The position numbers were made by a program, and so were the translations under genes. A stretch of DNA of 64,000 bases from Mesorhizobium sp. NBSH29 (GTDB lineage Bacteria; Pseudomonadota; Alphaproteobacteria; Rhizobiales; Rhizobiaceae), in contig NZ_CP045492.1 of the NCBI RefSeq assembly GCF_015500055.1, positions 2,366,501 to 2,430,500 of the forward strand, in the 5' to 3' direction. The notes under the pieces were generated by a model that saw nothing but the letters and a program-made list of their open reading frames with translations, searched no databases and was not told where the DNA came from. The stretch's first letter is position 1. Every line of letters starts with the position of its first letter. Shown here piece after piece: positions 48,719 to 55,780 of the stretch.

Positions 48719-49210
48719 ATGGTGCCCAATGCCAACAGTCGCCATTTTCGCCTGAAAGCCGCGCAGCGCGATCTGATCGCCGCCTGTGGCGGGGTGGAAC
48801 GCGCGGCAGAGATTGCCTCTTATTCCAAGAGCGCGGTGGGGCGCTGGTATAATGGCGACAGCCCCGAGCTGATGCCGCTCGATGCGCTGGACCGGCTGGA
48901 AACCGAATGCGGCCGGGATTTCGTGACCGAGGCGCTGGCGCATAATCGCGGGCGACGGCTGACTGACCGGGACGGCGAAACCGGCGATGCCGCCTCCATC
49001 CTTTCGCATCATGCCGAGGTGACACGCAGCTTTGCCGAGCTGGTGCAGGCGAGCGCTCTTGCCTTTGCCGATGGCAGGGTGACGCCAGTCGAGGCGGTGG
49101 CAATCGACCGGCATTGCGCGGCGCTGATCGAGACCGCCAGTGGACTGCGCAAGGCGGCGGCTTCCGCGCGTGGCGCCGGCGGGCTCTCCGTCGTCGGCCA
49201 GGTGGGGTGA
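48719..49210 (+). CDS. Helix-turn-helix phage regulator-like protein
   Basis: The 163-residue protein has an N-terminal segment resembling a YdaS/CII-type helix-turn-helix: AAQRDLIAACGGVERAAEIASYSKSAVGRWYNGDSPELMPLDAL near residues 15-58. A helical C-terminus follows (FAELVQASALAFADGRVTPVEAVAIDRHCAAL near 105-136). Related alphaproteobacterial phage proteins occupy the post-cro position. A role as early activator is inferred. The upstream palindrome pair may be its own operator. Confidence 0.65.
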   Translation: MVPNANSRHFRLKAAQRDLIAACGGVERAAEIASYSKSAVGRWYNGDSPELMPLDALDRLETECGRDFVTEALAHNRGRRLTDRDGETGDAASILSHHAEVTRSFAELVQASALAFADGRVTPVEAVAIDRHCAALIETASGLRKAAASARGAGGLSVVGQVG

Positions 49211-49215
49211 CGCCG

Positions 49216-49638
49216 ATGAATGCCACCTGGAACACTGATGAAATCACCCTTTTGCGCGACGCGTGGAACACGCAGGGGCCATTGCAGGCGCGCCTTTGCC
49301 CGCTGCGAGGCGGCATGAACAAAGTGCCAATGACGCTCACCTTGCCGCCGCAGGCGCATAAACGGCTCGCCGCCGAAGCGCTGCAGCGCGGCTACAAGCC
49401 CACGGTTTTTGCGCAGATGCTGTTCGACGCTGCATTTGCTGCGCGCATCAGCATGAATGAGGGCTCCGGTGACCGCGATCTGGACGAGATGGTGCGCGCG
49501 ACGCTGTGCCTGGCCGGCGATTTTTCCACCGACACCATCGCGCGACGCCTTCGCCTTTCAGAACCGCTGGTGGTGAAGATTCTTGACGGCTGGCGGCAAC
49601 AGGGCAGGCAGCTCAAACCGAAGGCAGCCGGCGCATGA
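49216..49638 (+). CDS. Phage protein with possible DNA-binding segments
   Basis: The 140-residue protein begins WNTDEITLLRDAW, which resembles the start of SANT/GcrA-like helices. It has a middle MTLTLPPQAHKRLAAEALQRGYKPTVFAQML reminiscent of ribbon-helix-helix proteins. It ends in a helix-turn-helix-like TDTIARRLRLSEPLVVKILDGWRQQGR near residues 108-134. These resemblances are weak individually. The start lies six bases after the previous stop, and the end overlaps the GapR-like gene by four bases. Confidence 0.55.
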   Translation: MNATWNTDEITLLRDAWNTQGPLQARLCPLRGGMNKVPMTLTLPPQAHKRLAAEALQRGYKPTVFAQMLFDAAFAARISMNEGSGDRDLDEMVRATLCLAGDFSTDTIARRLRLSEPLVVKILDGWRQQGRQLKPKAAGA

Positions 49639-49964
49639 GCGACGAGTACGATCCCTATAGCTCGCGTGGGCCGGCGCGGGAACGCCCCGGCGCAAAGCTG
49701 CGGGAAGAGGATGAAGCTGCGAGCGGGCCGCAGGCTGTGGCCGTCGGCCAGTTGCGTGCGTTCATCGAGCGGGTCGAGCGGGTGCAGGAAGACATCGACG
49801 CCTTGAGCGATGACCGCAAGGAAATCTTTGCCGAAATGAAGGCCATGGGCTTCGACACCAAGGCCGTGCGGGCGGTCATCAAGCTGCGCAAAATGGACGA
49901 GGCAGAGCGGCAGGAAGCGGAAGCAATCCTCGATCTCTACAAAGCCGCGCTGGGGATGGCGTGA
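49635..49964 (+). CDS. GapR-like DNA-binding protein (DUF2312)
   Basis: The 109-residue protein has the DUF2312 domain from about residue 35: VGQLRAFIERVERVQEDIDALSDDRKEIFAEMKAMGFDTKAVRAVIKLRKMDEAER. This matches GapR, the alphaproteobacterial protein that clamps around overtwisted, AT-rich DNA and supports replication. The N-terminal 30 residues are disordered and charged, an extension beyond the host domain. Presence among phage replication genes suggests the phage carries its own DNA-topology factor. The stop overlaps the next ATG. Confidence 0.85.
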   Translation: MSDEYDPYSSRGPARERPGAKLREEDEAASGPQAVAVGQLRAFIERVERVQEDIDALSDDRKEIFAEMKAMGFDTKAVRAVIKLRKMDEAERQEAEAILDLYKAALGMA

Positions 49965-51112
49965 TGAAGTACCAGCTGCTGCCGCGTCTCTCAGCCGAAG
50001 AGTTTGGATCGCTTGAAGCCTCGATCATCGCGCATGGCGTGCTGGTGCCTGTTGAGTATGACGAGACCGGCGCGATTATCGACGGGCATCACCGTGTGGA
50101 GATCTGCGAAAGCCTTGGGCTGGTCGACTGGCCGCGCTTCGTGCGCAAGGGGCTTTCGGAAACCGACAAGCGGACACTCTCGCGCGAACTGAATTTTGCA
50201 CGCCGGCACCTGACCACGGCGCAGAAACAGGCGGTGATTGCCGACCAGCTGCGCGACACTCCGTCGATATCGTCGCGCGCCATTGCCGCGATGCTGGGGG
50301 TGCATCATTCAACTGTCCAATCGGTGCGCAAAACGCTCGTAGATGGTGGCGAAATTAGCCACCATGAAGATGTTGAAGGCCGCGACGGCGTGAAGCAGCC
50401 GGTGCGCAAGACGATCAAGACCGCCTTCATGCCTGAATCGGAAAACCGCCGCGAGCTGATCAAGGTTGCCAAGAATCTTCGCGCCGATGACCAGAAGGCA
50501 CGGCACCTGGTGCGGCTGGCGCACATGGACATGGTGGCTGAGAAGGGCAGCGCGAGCGCGCCGATCTGGTGGCGTGGCGAGGAAAGCGGGCCTAGCTTTT
50601 CAGTCATCTATGCCGACCCGCCATGGAAGTTTCCGGTCTATTCGGAAACCACGGGGAGAAATAAAAGTGCCGAGAACCATTATCCCACGATGGATCTCGA
50701 CGACATTTTTGCGCTGGGCTGCCCGGCCTCACGCGACGCAGTGCTTTTCCTCTGGGTCACGGATCTGGCCAATGGCATCGGCTGCCTGAAAGCCTGGGGT
50801 TTCGACTTCAAGTCGTTCTGGGGCTGGAAAAAGGTCTATCCCGGCGCACAGCTCGGTACCGGATACTGGTCATTCGACAATCTCGAGTTGCTGCTGATCG
50901 GTACGCGGGGCAAGGCCGTCGCGCCTTTGCCCGGAACCCAGCCGCAGAAATGCACCGACCACCCGGTCTCGGGTCATTCCACCAAGCCTGACTTCTACGC
51001 TGAGCAGATTGAGCGGCTTTATCCCGGGATTGCCAAGCTGGAAATGTTTTGCCGTGCACCGCGTCCCGGCTGGGATGCGTGGGGCTTTGAGGCTGGCGAG
51101 GTTAAGGCATGA
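49964..51112 (+). CDS. ParB-like/MT-A70 adenine methyltransferase fusion
   Basis: The 382-residue protein joins two domains. Residues 1-130 are ParB-like, with ALEAS-type helices, the DGHHR box at 40-44, and a helix-turn-helix SSRAIAAMLGVHHSTVQSVRKTL near 103-125. Residues 205-380 are an MT-A70 N6-adenine methyltransferase, with catalytic DPPW at 218-221 and motif FLWVTD near 265. Such phage proteins probably methylate phage DNA at sites chosen by the ParB part. No matching endonuclease is evident. The ATG at 49964 overlaps the previous stop. Confidence 0.85.
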   Translation: MKYQLLPRLSAEEFGSLEASIIAHGVLVPVEYDETGAIIDGHHRVEICESLGLVDWPRFVRKGLSETDKRTLSRELNFARRHLTTAQKQAVIADQLRDTPSISSRAIAAMLGVHHSTVQSVRKTLVDGGEISHHEDVEGRDGVKQPVRKTIKTAFMPESENRRELIKVAKNLRADDQKARHLVRLAHMDMVAEKGSASAPIWWRGEESGPSFSVIYADPPWKFPVYSETTGRNKSAENHYPTMDLDDIFALGCPASRDAVLFLWVTDLANGIGCLKAWGFDFKSFWGWKKVYPGAQLGTGYWSFDNLELLLIGTRGKAVAPLPGTQPQKCTDHPVSGHSTKPDFYAEQIERLYPGIAKLEMFCRAPRPGWDAWGFEAGEVKA

Positions 51113-51453
51113 CTTCCCGCCGCGACGAAATCCGCCAACGCATCATGGCAAGCACCGCGATTGTCGATGCCGGCTTTGCCACGCCGTGCTGGCTGTGGAC
51201 GCTGGCCGACAGCGGCACGGGACGCGGCGGCGGATATCCACGCATGAAACTCAATAGCCGGACGGTTGCAGCGCACAAGGTGAGTTTTGTGAACGAGTAC
51301 GGATTCGTGCCCGGCAACAAGCAGATCGATCACAAGTGCCGCAACCGGCTGTGCGTCAATCCTGACCATCTTGAAATGGTGAGCCACGGTGAAAACCAGA
51401 AGCGCCGCGACAGGGCTGCGCGTGAGCGCAAGGTCGAGGGGGCTTTGCCATGA
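51109..51453 (+). CDS. HNH endonuclease
   Basis: The 114-residue protein has the HNH motif in KQIDHKCRNRLCVNPDHLEMVSHGEN near residues 71-96: His-rich first strand, two zinc-type cysteines (Cys78, Cys83) and the Asn/His pair NPDH. The N-terminus includes CWLWTLADSGTGRGGGYPRMKL, common in phage HNH_3 proteins. It may be a free-standing homing nuclease or a phage nuclease. It overlaps its neighbours on both sides by four bases. Confidence 0.82.
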   Translation: MTSRRDEIRQRIMASTAIVDAGFATPCWLWTLADSGTGRGGGYPRMKLNSRTVAAHKVSFVNEYGFVPGNKQIDHKCRNRLCVNPDHLEMVSHGENQKRRDRAARERKVEGALP

Positions 51454-51752
51454 CGCGCGACTGCGGCCCGGCCGATATGCGCCCTAATTTTTCGACGGCA
51501 ATGCTGCGGCTTTTCCTGCGCGCGCGGTGCCGGATGGCCGCGCAACCGGGGCGGCGGAGCTTTCAGGCCGACAGCCGCCGCGAGCGCGACCGGCTGCGGC
51601 GGCTTGCCGGTGTGACTGCGGTACAGATGGACCTTGCCTGGATGGGCCGGCTGGAGAGCGCTGAACCACGGGTGCGGCTGTGGGCCGTGCTTGGCCACCA
51701 TCCCGGCGACCACGGCGTCGTACTTACCCACGGGGGACAGGCGCTTGGCTGA
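51450..51752 (+). CDS. Small arginine-rich phage protein
   Basis: The 100-residue protein is strongly basic in its first half (RLFLRARCRMAAQPGRRSF and RRERDRLRRLAGV). The second half is less charged and ends near GDHGVVLTHGGQALG. No family is recognised. Coupling to both neighbours (four-base overlap with HNH, eight-base overlap with the next) supports it as a real gene. Nucleic acid binding is plausible from charge only. Confidence 0.5.
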   Translation: MTRDCGPADMRPNFSTAMLRLFLRARCRMAAQPGRRSFQADSRRERDRLRRLAGVTAVQMDLAWMGRLESAEPRVRLWAVLGHHPGDHGVVLTHGGQALG

Positions 51753-52053
51753 GATACGCTGGAACCTGTTTGCAGATGCGGTCGACAAGCGGCTTGCGGT
51801 GCTCTGCTATTCGTTCACGCGCGCCGTTGTTGAATGGCCGGAACTGAACAAGGCGATGCTGTCGCGCGCCTGCAATGCCAAGCCGCTTTCGGCAGCAAAC
51901 TACCTGCTGATCTGCCATCTGCTGCGGCTTGACCCTCACAGGTATTTCAAGCGTGACAAGCGGCGGCGCGTGACTCGGCGCGTCATTGCGAAAACCCTAA
52001 CAGAACAGCCTGTTACAGTGTCTGGCGCACGTGAAACGCAGGTGCGATCATGA
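51745..52053 (+). CDS. Phage helix-turn-helix-like protein of unknown function
   Basis: The 102-residue product starts at TTG 51745, preceded by GGGGGACAGG. It contains LSRACNAKPLSAANYLLICHLLRLDPHRYF near residues 45-75, which resembles a phage HTH with a recognition helix. A basic C-terminus with RRRVTRRVIAKTL follows. No upstream ATG exists within a plausible distance. Function is unknown. It overlaps both neighbours. Confidence 0.55.
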   Translation: MAEIRWNLFADAVDKRLAVLCYSFTRAVVEWPELNKAMLSRACNAKPLSAANYLLICHLLRLDPHRYFKRDKRRRVTRRVIAKTLTEQPVTVSGARETQVRS

Positions 52054-52334
52054 TGGACACCAGGCTTCCGATCATCCGCCAGATGATGGACGCGGACAGC
52101 GACCGTGACCGGGCACAGGTGCTGTTGCAGGTGCCTGATGCGGTGTTGATGAAATACCGCACGGTGTTTGAGGAAGCCTGCCAACGCTCGGGCTTTGCAC
52201 AGGGCCAGTTCTACATCGACATAAGGCGTGCCTGCTGGCACGCGGTGCGCGCGCCGGACGGGCTATTGCGCGACCCGATGTTTGACCAGGCACGGTCTGC
52301 CTTTGCTGCTTTTGCAATGGGGGCGGGCGCATGA
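52050..52334 (+). CDS. Phage DUF-like protein of unknown function
   Basis: The 94-residue protein is helical: DADSDRDRAQVLLQVPDAVLMKYRTVFEEACQRSGF near residues 14-49, then a segment beginning QFYIDIRRACWHAVRA. I see no catalytic or metal motif. It resembles other short early proteins of rhizobial phages. ATGA overlap with the upstream gene and four-base overlap downstream show coupled translation. Confidence 0.5.
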   Translation: MMDTRLPIIRQMMDADSDRDRAQVLLQVPDAVLMKYRTVFEEACQRSGFAQGQFYIDIRRACWHAVRAPDGLLRDPMFDQARSAFAAFAMGAGA

Positions 52335-52696
52335 AGCATGTGTTTCCTCCCGACAAGGCACGCAAGCGTGAAGCGGATGACCCGTTTGTGCCGGACAGCA
52401 TTTATACGAAGGAATTTCTCGCACGGGTGCGCGCCAAACGGCAGGCAGCCGAAGTGCGCAATCTGCGCGCCGAGAAAATGGCCTTTCCCCATGCCCACGA
52501 CATTTTGCGCGAAGCGACCGACTGGCGCATCCGCGCCGATGTTGACGCGCGGCTCGGCGAACGCCCGGCGCGCGATAAGCGCGACCTGACGGGACGCGTG
52601 TTCGGCGATCCGCTGCCGGGTCAAAGCGCGCTTGATCGCGGCAAACGGGAGAGGCGCGACCCTGACCACCCTCCAGCAAAAGGCGACACCCTATGA
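52331..52696 (+). CDS. Charged phage protein of unknown function
   Basis: The 121-residue protein is very rich in Arg, Asp, Glu and Ala, without hydrophobic segments: for example FLARVRAKRQAAEVRNLRAEKMAF and DWRIRADVDARLGERPARDKRDL. It is probably helical or disordered. Its gene lies directly before the sliding-clamp-like gene and overlaps it by four bases, so it may act with the clamp, but nothing in the sequence proves it. Confidence 0.5.
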   Translation: MKHVFPPDKARKREADDPFVPDSIYTKEFLARVRAKRQAAEVRNLRAEKMAFPHAHDILREATDWRIRADVDARLGERPARDKRDLTGRVFGDPLPGQSALDRGKRERRDPDHPPAKGDTL

Positions 52697-53778
52697 ATCT
52701 CGAAACGACAGCAGGCAATTTGCAATCCGCATTTCGCGCAATCGCCGGAGTGGCCGAACCGCGAAACACTATCCCCGTTCTGGGCTGCGCGCGAATTGGC
52801 GGCGGAAAGATTGCAGTCACGAACCTTGATATCCATGCCTCGGTGAAACTTCCGACCGCTGGAAAAATGAAGGGTTCGACCGCAGTTGATGTGCGGCAGC
52901 TTTCGAACCTTGCCAAGCATATCGATGCCGATGAAACGGTTACCATTGGTGAAGCCGAGGGCCTTGCGTCAGTCAAATTTAATGGCAGCGCCTATTCGCT
53001 AGTATCGCTGCCCGCCACCGACTTTCCCGACGCGCCGGAAATGCCGGACGGGTCACCCCACACAGAGACTGGCAATGCTGGACTGGCGGCGGCAGTCGGG
53101 CGTGTGATGTTTGCAGCATCTACGGAAGCAACTCGCTACTCCCTTAATGGGTTTTCGTTCCGCACATTTGATGGCGTCCAGCATGTCGTGGCGACTAACG
53201 GCCATAGGCTTGCCGTGGAGGCGCTCCCATTCATCATAGACGGTGCCGAGGGCAAGATCGTTCATCGCAAGATGGCGCATCTGCTGGTTGCCCGGAAGCA
53301 GGAGCCCAAGGCGGTTACGTTCGGCGACCGGCTGGCGCGCTTTGAGTTCGACGGGCTGGAATTCATCAGCAAACTGATTGGCGGAACCTATCCCGATATC
53401 GAGCGCGTTGTTCCAAAAGAGGCAAGACCTGTTTTCAGTCTGGACCGGGTGGCAGCCCTGAAAATCTTGCGGCGCGTTGCGGCGTTCGCCATCAATTCCG
53501 GGCGCGCTGTTAAGATATCGAAGGGGGATGACGGAGACCTCGAACTGTCGGCTAGATCACGCGGTGAATTCTCATGCACTGAAAAGCTCCCCGGCACCAT
53601 TCTCGATCAAAACTTCAGCGGTGTTGGATACAACTTCAACTATCTGATCGACAGCCTATCGATGTTCACCGGCGAGACGGTGACGTTTTCCACTACCTCC
53701 GAGATCGCCGCCACCCCTGCGCTCATGACTTGCGAAGCTGACACGCTGCGCATCGTCCAGATGCCAATGAGGGTCTAG
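52693..53778 (+). CDS. Phage-encoded beta sliding clamp-like protein (DnaN family)
   Basis: The 361-residue protein resembles DNA polymerase III beta subunits across the whole length. An N-terminal AFRAIAGVAEPRNTIPVLGCARI corresponds to the clamp's first helix and strand. SLVSLPATDFPDAPEMP lies near residue 96, and TRYSLNGFSFRT with VATNGHRLAVEALPF near 145-175 is the classic second-domain signature. YPDIERVVP follows near 230. The C-terminus ends in MPMRV, like DnaN's C-terminal strand. A clamp among phage replication genes suggests it recruits polymerase to phage DNA. Confidence 0.85.
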   Translation: MNLETTAGNLQSAFRAIAGVAEPRNTIPVLGCARIGGGKIAVTNLDIHASVKLPTAGKMKGSTAVDVRQLSNLAKHIDADETVTIGEAEGLASVKFNGSAYSLVSLPATDFPDAPEMPDGSPHTETGNAGLAAAVGRVMFAASTEATRYSLNGFSFRTFDGVQHVVATNGHRLAVEALPFIIDGAEGKIVHRKMAHLLVARKQEPKAVTFGDRLARFEFDGLEFISKLIGGTYPDIERVVPKEARPVFSLDRVAALKILRRVAAFAINSGRAVKISKGDDGDLELSARSRGEFSCTEKLPGTILDQNFSGVGYNFNYLIDSLSMFTGETVTFSTTSEIAATPALMTCEADTLRIVQMPMRV

Positions 53779-53780
53779 CC

Positions 53781-53918
53781 ATGGACCATGAGGAACGCAC
53801 AATCTTCCGGATTGAACTGTTCATCGCCGCCATCGGCATTGCCGTGCTGGCATGGGCATTCTTCGGCGAAGTGCCTGAGGCGGATCCTTTTGCGCCGGTA
53901 GCGGAAAGGGCGGAATGA
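53781..53918 (+). CDS. 45-residue membrane protein
   Basis: A short frame from ATG 53781 to TGA 53918 encodes a 45-residue protein with a single transmembrane segment (IELFIAAIGIAVLAWAFF, residues 11-28) and an acidic, proline-containing tail. It fills the gap between clamp and methyltransferase genes, starting two bases after one stop and overlapping the next start by four bases (ATGATG). That packing supports it as a real gene. Confidence 0.6.
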   Translation: MDHEERTIFRIELFIAAIGIAVLAWAFFGEVPEADPFAPVAERAE

Positions 53919-55780
53919 TGGCGCTGATCATTGATTCATTTGCAGGCGGAGGCGGTGCTTCAACCGGTATCGAGATGGCACTCGGCCGCTCGCCGGACAT
54001 CGCCATCAATCATTCCGCCGATGCACTTGCCATGCATGCGGTGAACCACCCGGCGACAATGCACCTCGATTCAAACATCTGGGATGTGTCGCCCCGCGAA
54101 GTGACCGGAGGCCGCCCGGTTGGGTTGTTCTGGGCATCGCCTGACTGCAAGCACTTTTCCAAGGCCAAGGGCGGCAAGCCCATGGATCGCAACATTCGCG
54201 ATCTCGCATGGGTGGTGGTGCGCTGGGCCGAGGAGGTGAGACCTGATGTCATCATCCTCGAAAATGTCGAGGAGTTCGTCACCTGGGGGCCGCTGGGCAA
54301 CGACGGCAAGCCGATCATTGAACTGCGTGGGCAAACATTCGAGGACTGGACGCGGCGGCTGAAGAAGGCTGGCTACAAGGTGCAATGGCGAGAATTGCGC
54401 GCCTGCGATTATGGTGCGCCGACAATCCGCAAACGGTTCTTCATGATCGCGCGGCGCGACGGGTTGCCGATTGTGTGGCCGAAACGTTCGCATGGCGACC
54501 CGAAGAAGCCGGACGATGCGAAGCACATTCGCGCTGGCAAACTGCTACCCTATCGCACCGCGGCGGAAATTATCGACTGGTCGCTTCCGTGCCCGTCAAT
54601 CTTCGACACGTCCGAGGAAATCATGCGGCTCTACGGTCTTCGGGCTGTGCGCCCTCTGGCCGAAGCCACCATGCGCCGTATCGCGCGCGGCGTGGTGCGC
54701 TACGTGCTGGATGCGAAAAAGCCGTTTATCGTGAAATTCCAGTCGAACTCGACCGGGCATGGCATAGACCAGCCCTTGGCGACGGTGACTGCCAACAGTT
54801 ACATCAAGCGCCCGGGTGGCTCGGCCCCGTTGGGCGTCGTGGTGCCGTCCTTCGTCGGCTGCGGTGGCAGGGCTGGGCAAAGCGCGCCGCGCGGTGGTGA
54901 CGAGCCCACCGGCACGATGACGGCAAAGCCTGACGGCTGTGTGGTGGCGCCTGTCCTTGTTGAAACGGCTCATGGCGAAATCTCGCCAAAAGGTGTGAAA
55001 CGCTGGGGCCCTGGCATCAGGCACGCCGACGAGCCTGTCGGAACCGGGACGATCAGCGGCAATCACGCGCTCGGTGCAGTCCATCTGTCGCGCTTCACAC
55101 AACACGGGGTTGGCAGCGGGGCCGACGAGCCGGTCGATACGGTGATTGCTGGTGCGCCGAAATTCGGTGTCGTCGCGGCTTTCATGGCGCAGCACAACAA
55201 TGACAGTCGACGCATTGGCGGCGTCAATCCCGGCCAGCCTGCCGACCGGCCTGTTGCCACGATCACCCAGGCCGGTGCGCAACAGGCAGTCGTTGCGGCG
55301 CATATGATGCGCCAGTTTGGAACCTCGGTCGGGCACCCACTCGACGAGCCGACACACACCGACACCGCCAAGGTGAACAAGTCAGCACTGATCGCGCCGT
55401 TTCTCGCGACCTATTACGGCAACGGGATCGGGCAGGAAGCCGATGGCCCGCTGCGCACCGACACGACGAAGGATCGCTTCGGGCTCGTTTCCGCTTGTCT
55501 GTCGGGCGACTTGGCCTCCGCGCCACCCGTGACCGTCGAGATCGACGGGCAGAGCTATGCCATCGCCGATATTGGAATGCGCATGCTGACCCCGCGCGAA
55601 CGGTTCCGGGCGCAGGGCTTTCCCGAAAGCTACATCATCGACAGAAGGCCGGACGGCAGCCCGATCACGGCAACCGTGCAGGGTTCATGCTGTGGCAACA
55701 GTGTCTGTCCGCCTTTGGCCGAGGCACTTGTCGCTGCCAATTGCGGCCATCTGACTGCAGCGCGTGAGGCGGCGGAATGA
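53915..55780 (+). CDS. C5-cytosine DNA methyltransferase with a repeat-built variable region
   Basis: The 621-residue enzyme transfers a methyl group to cytosine C5. Conserved motifs are visible: SAM-binding FAGGGGAS (residues 9-16), catalytic Cys78 in SPDCKHFS, ENV at 116-118, DYGAPTIRKRFF near 165, and a late motif X CCGNSVCPPLAEALV near 592-606. Motif IV reads PDC instead of the common PPC. Between residues 284 and 518 there are seven repeats of the type D-x-P-x-x-T-x-T, about 32-44 residues apart, where the target-recognition domain should be. No cognate endonuclease is visible. Confidence 0.88.
   Translation: MMALIIDSFAGGGGASTGIEMALGRSPDIAINHSADALAMHAVNHPATMHLDSNIWDVSPREVTGGRPVGLFWASPDCKHFSKAKGGKPMDRNIRDLAWVVVRWAEEVRPDVIILENVEEFVTWGPLGNDGKPIIELRGQTFEDWTRRLKKAGYKVQWRELRACDYGAPTIRKRFFMIARRDGLPIVWPKRSHGDPKKPDDAKHIRAGKLLPYRTAAEIIDWSLPCPSIFDTSEEIMRLYGLRAVRPLAEATMRRIARGVVRYVLDAKKPFIVKFQSNSTGHGIDQPLATVTANSYIKRPGGSAPLGVVVPSFVGCGGRAGQSAPRGGDEPTGTMTAKPDGCVVAPVLVETAHGEISPKGVKRWGPGIRHADEPVGTGTISGNHALGAVHLSRFTQHGVGSGADEPVDTVIAGAPKFGVVAAFMAQHNNDSRRIGGVNPGQPADRPVATITQAGAQQAVVAAHMMRQFGTSVGHPLDEPTHTDTAKVNKSALIAPFLATYYGNGIGQEADGPLRTDTTKDRFGLVSACLSGDLASAPPVTVEIDGQSYAIADIGMRMLTPRERFRAQGFPESYIIDRRPDGSPITATVQGSCCGNSVCPPLAEALVAANCGHLTAAREAAE
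54764..55468 (+). repeat. Seven internal protein repeats in the cytosine methyltransferase
   Basis: Repeat starts are at residues 284 (IDQPLATVTA), 328 (GDEPTGTMTA), 371 (ADEPVGTGTI), 403 (ADEPVDTVIA), 443 (ADRPVATITQ), 476 (LDEPTHTDTA) and 509 (ADGPLRTDTT). Each is followed by a hydrophobic VVAPF- or VVAAF-type strand. DNA identity between units is low, so duplication is old or conserved at protein level. Confidence 0.85.

Noticed and set aside
49964-55780. A restriction-modification system made from the methyltransferases and HNH genes
   Set aside because: The HNH proteins look like typical phage HNH endonucleases and are not in a matched pair with either methyltransferase. Orphan modification is the simpler reading.
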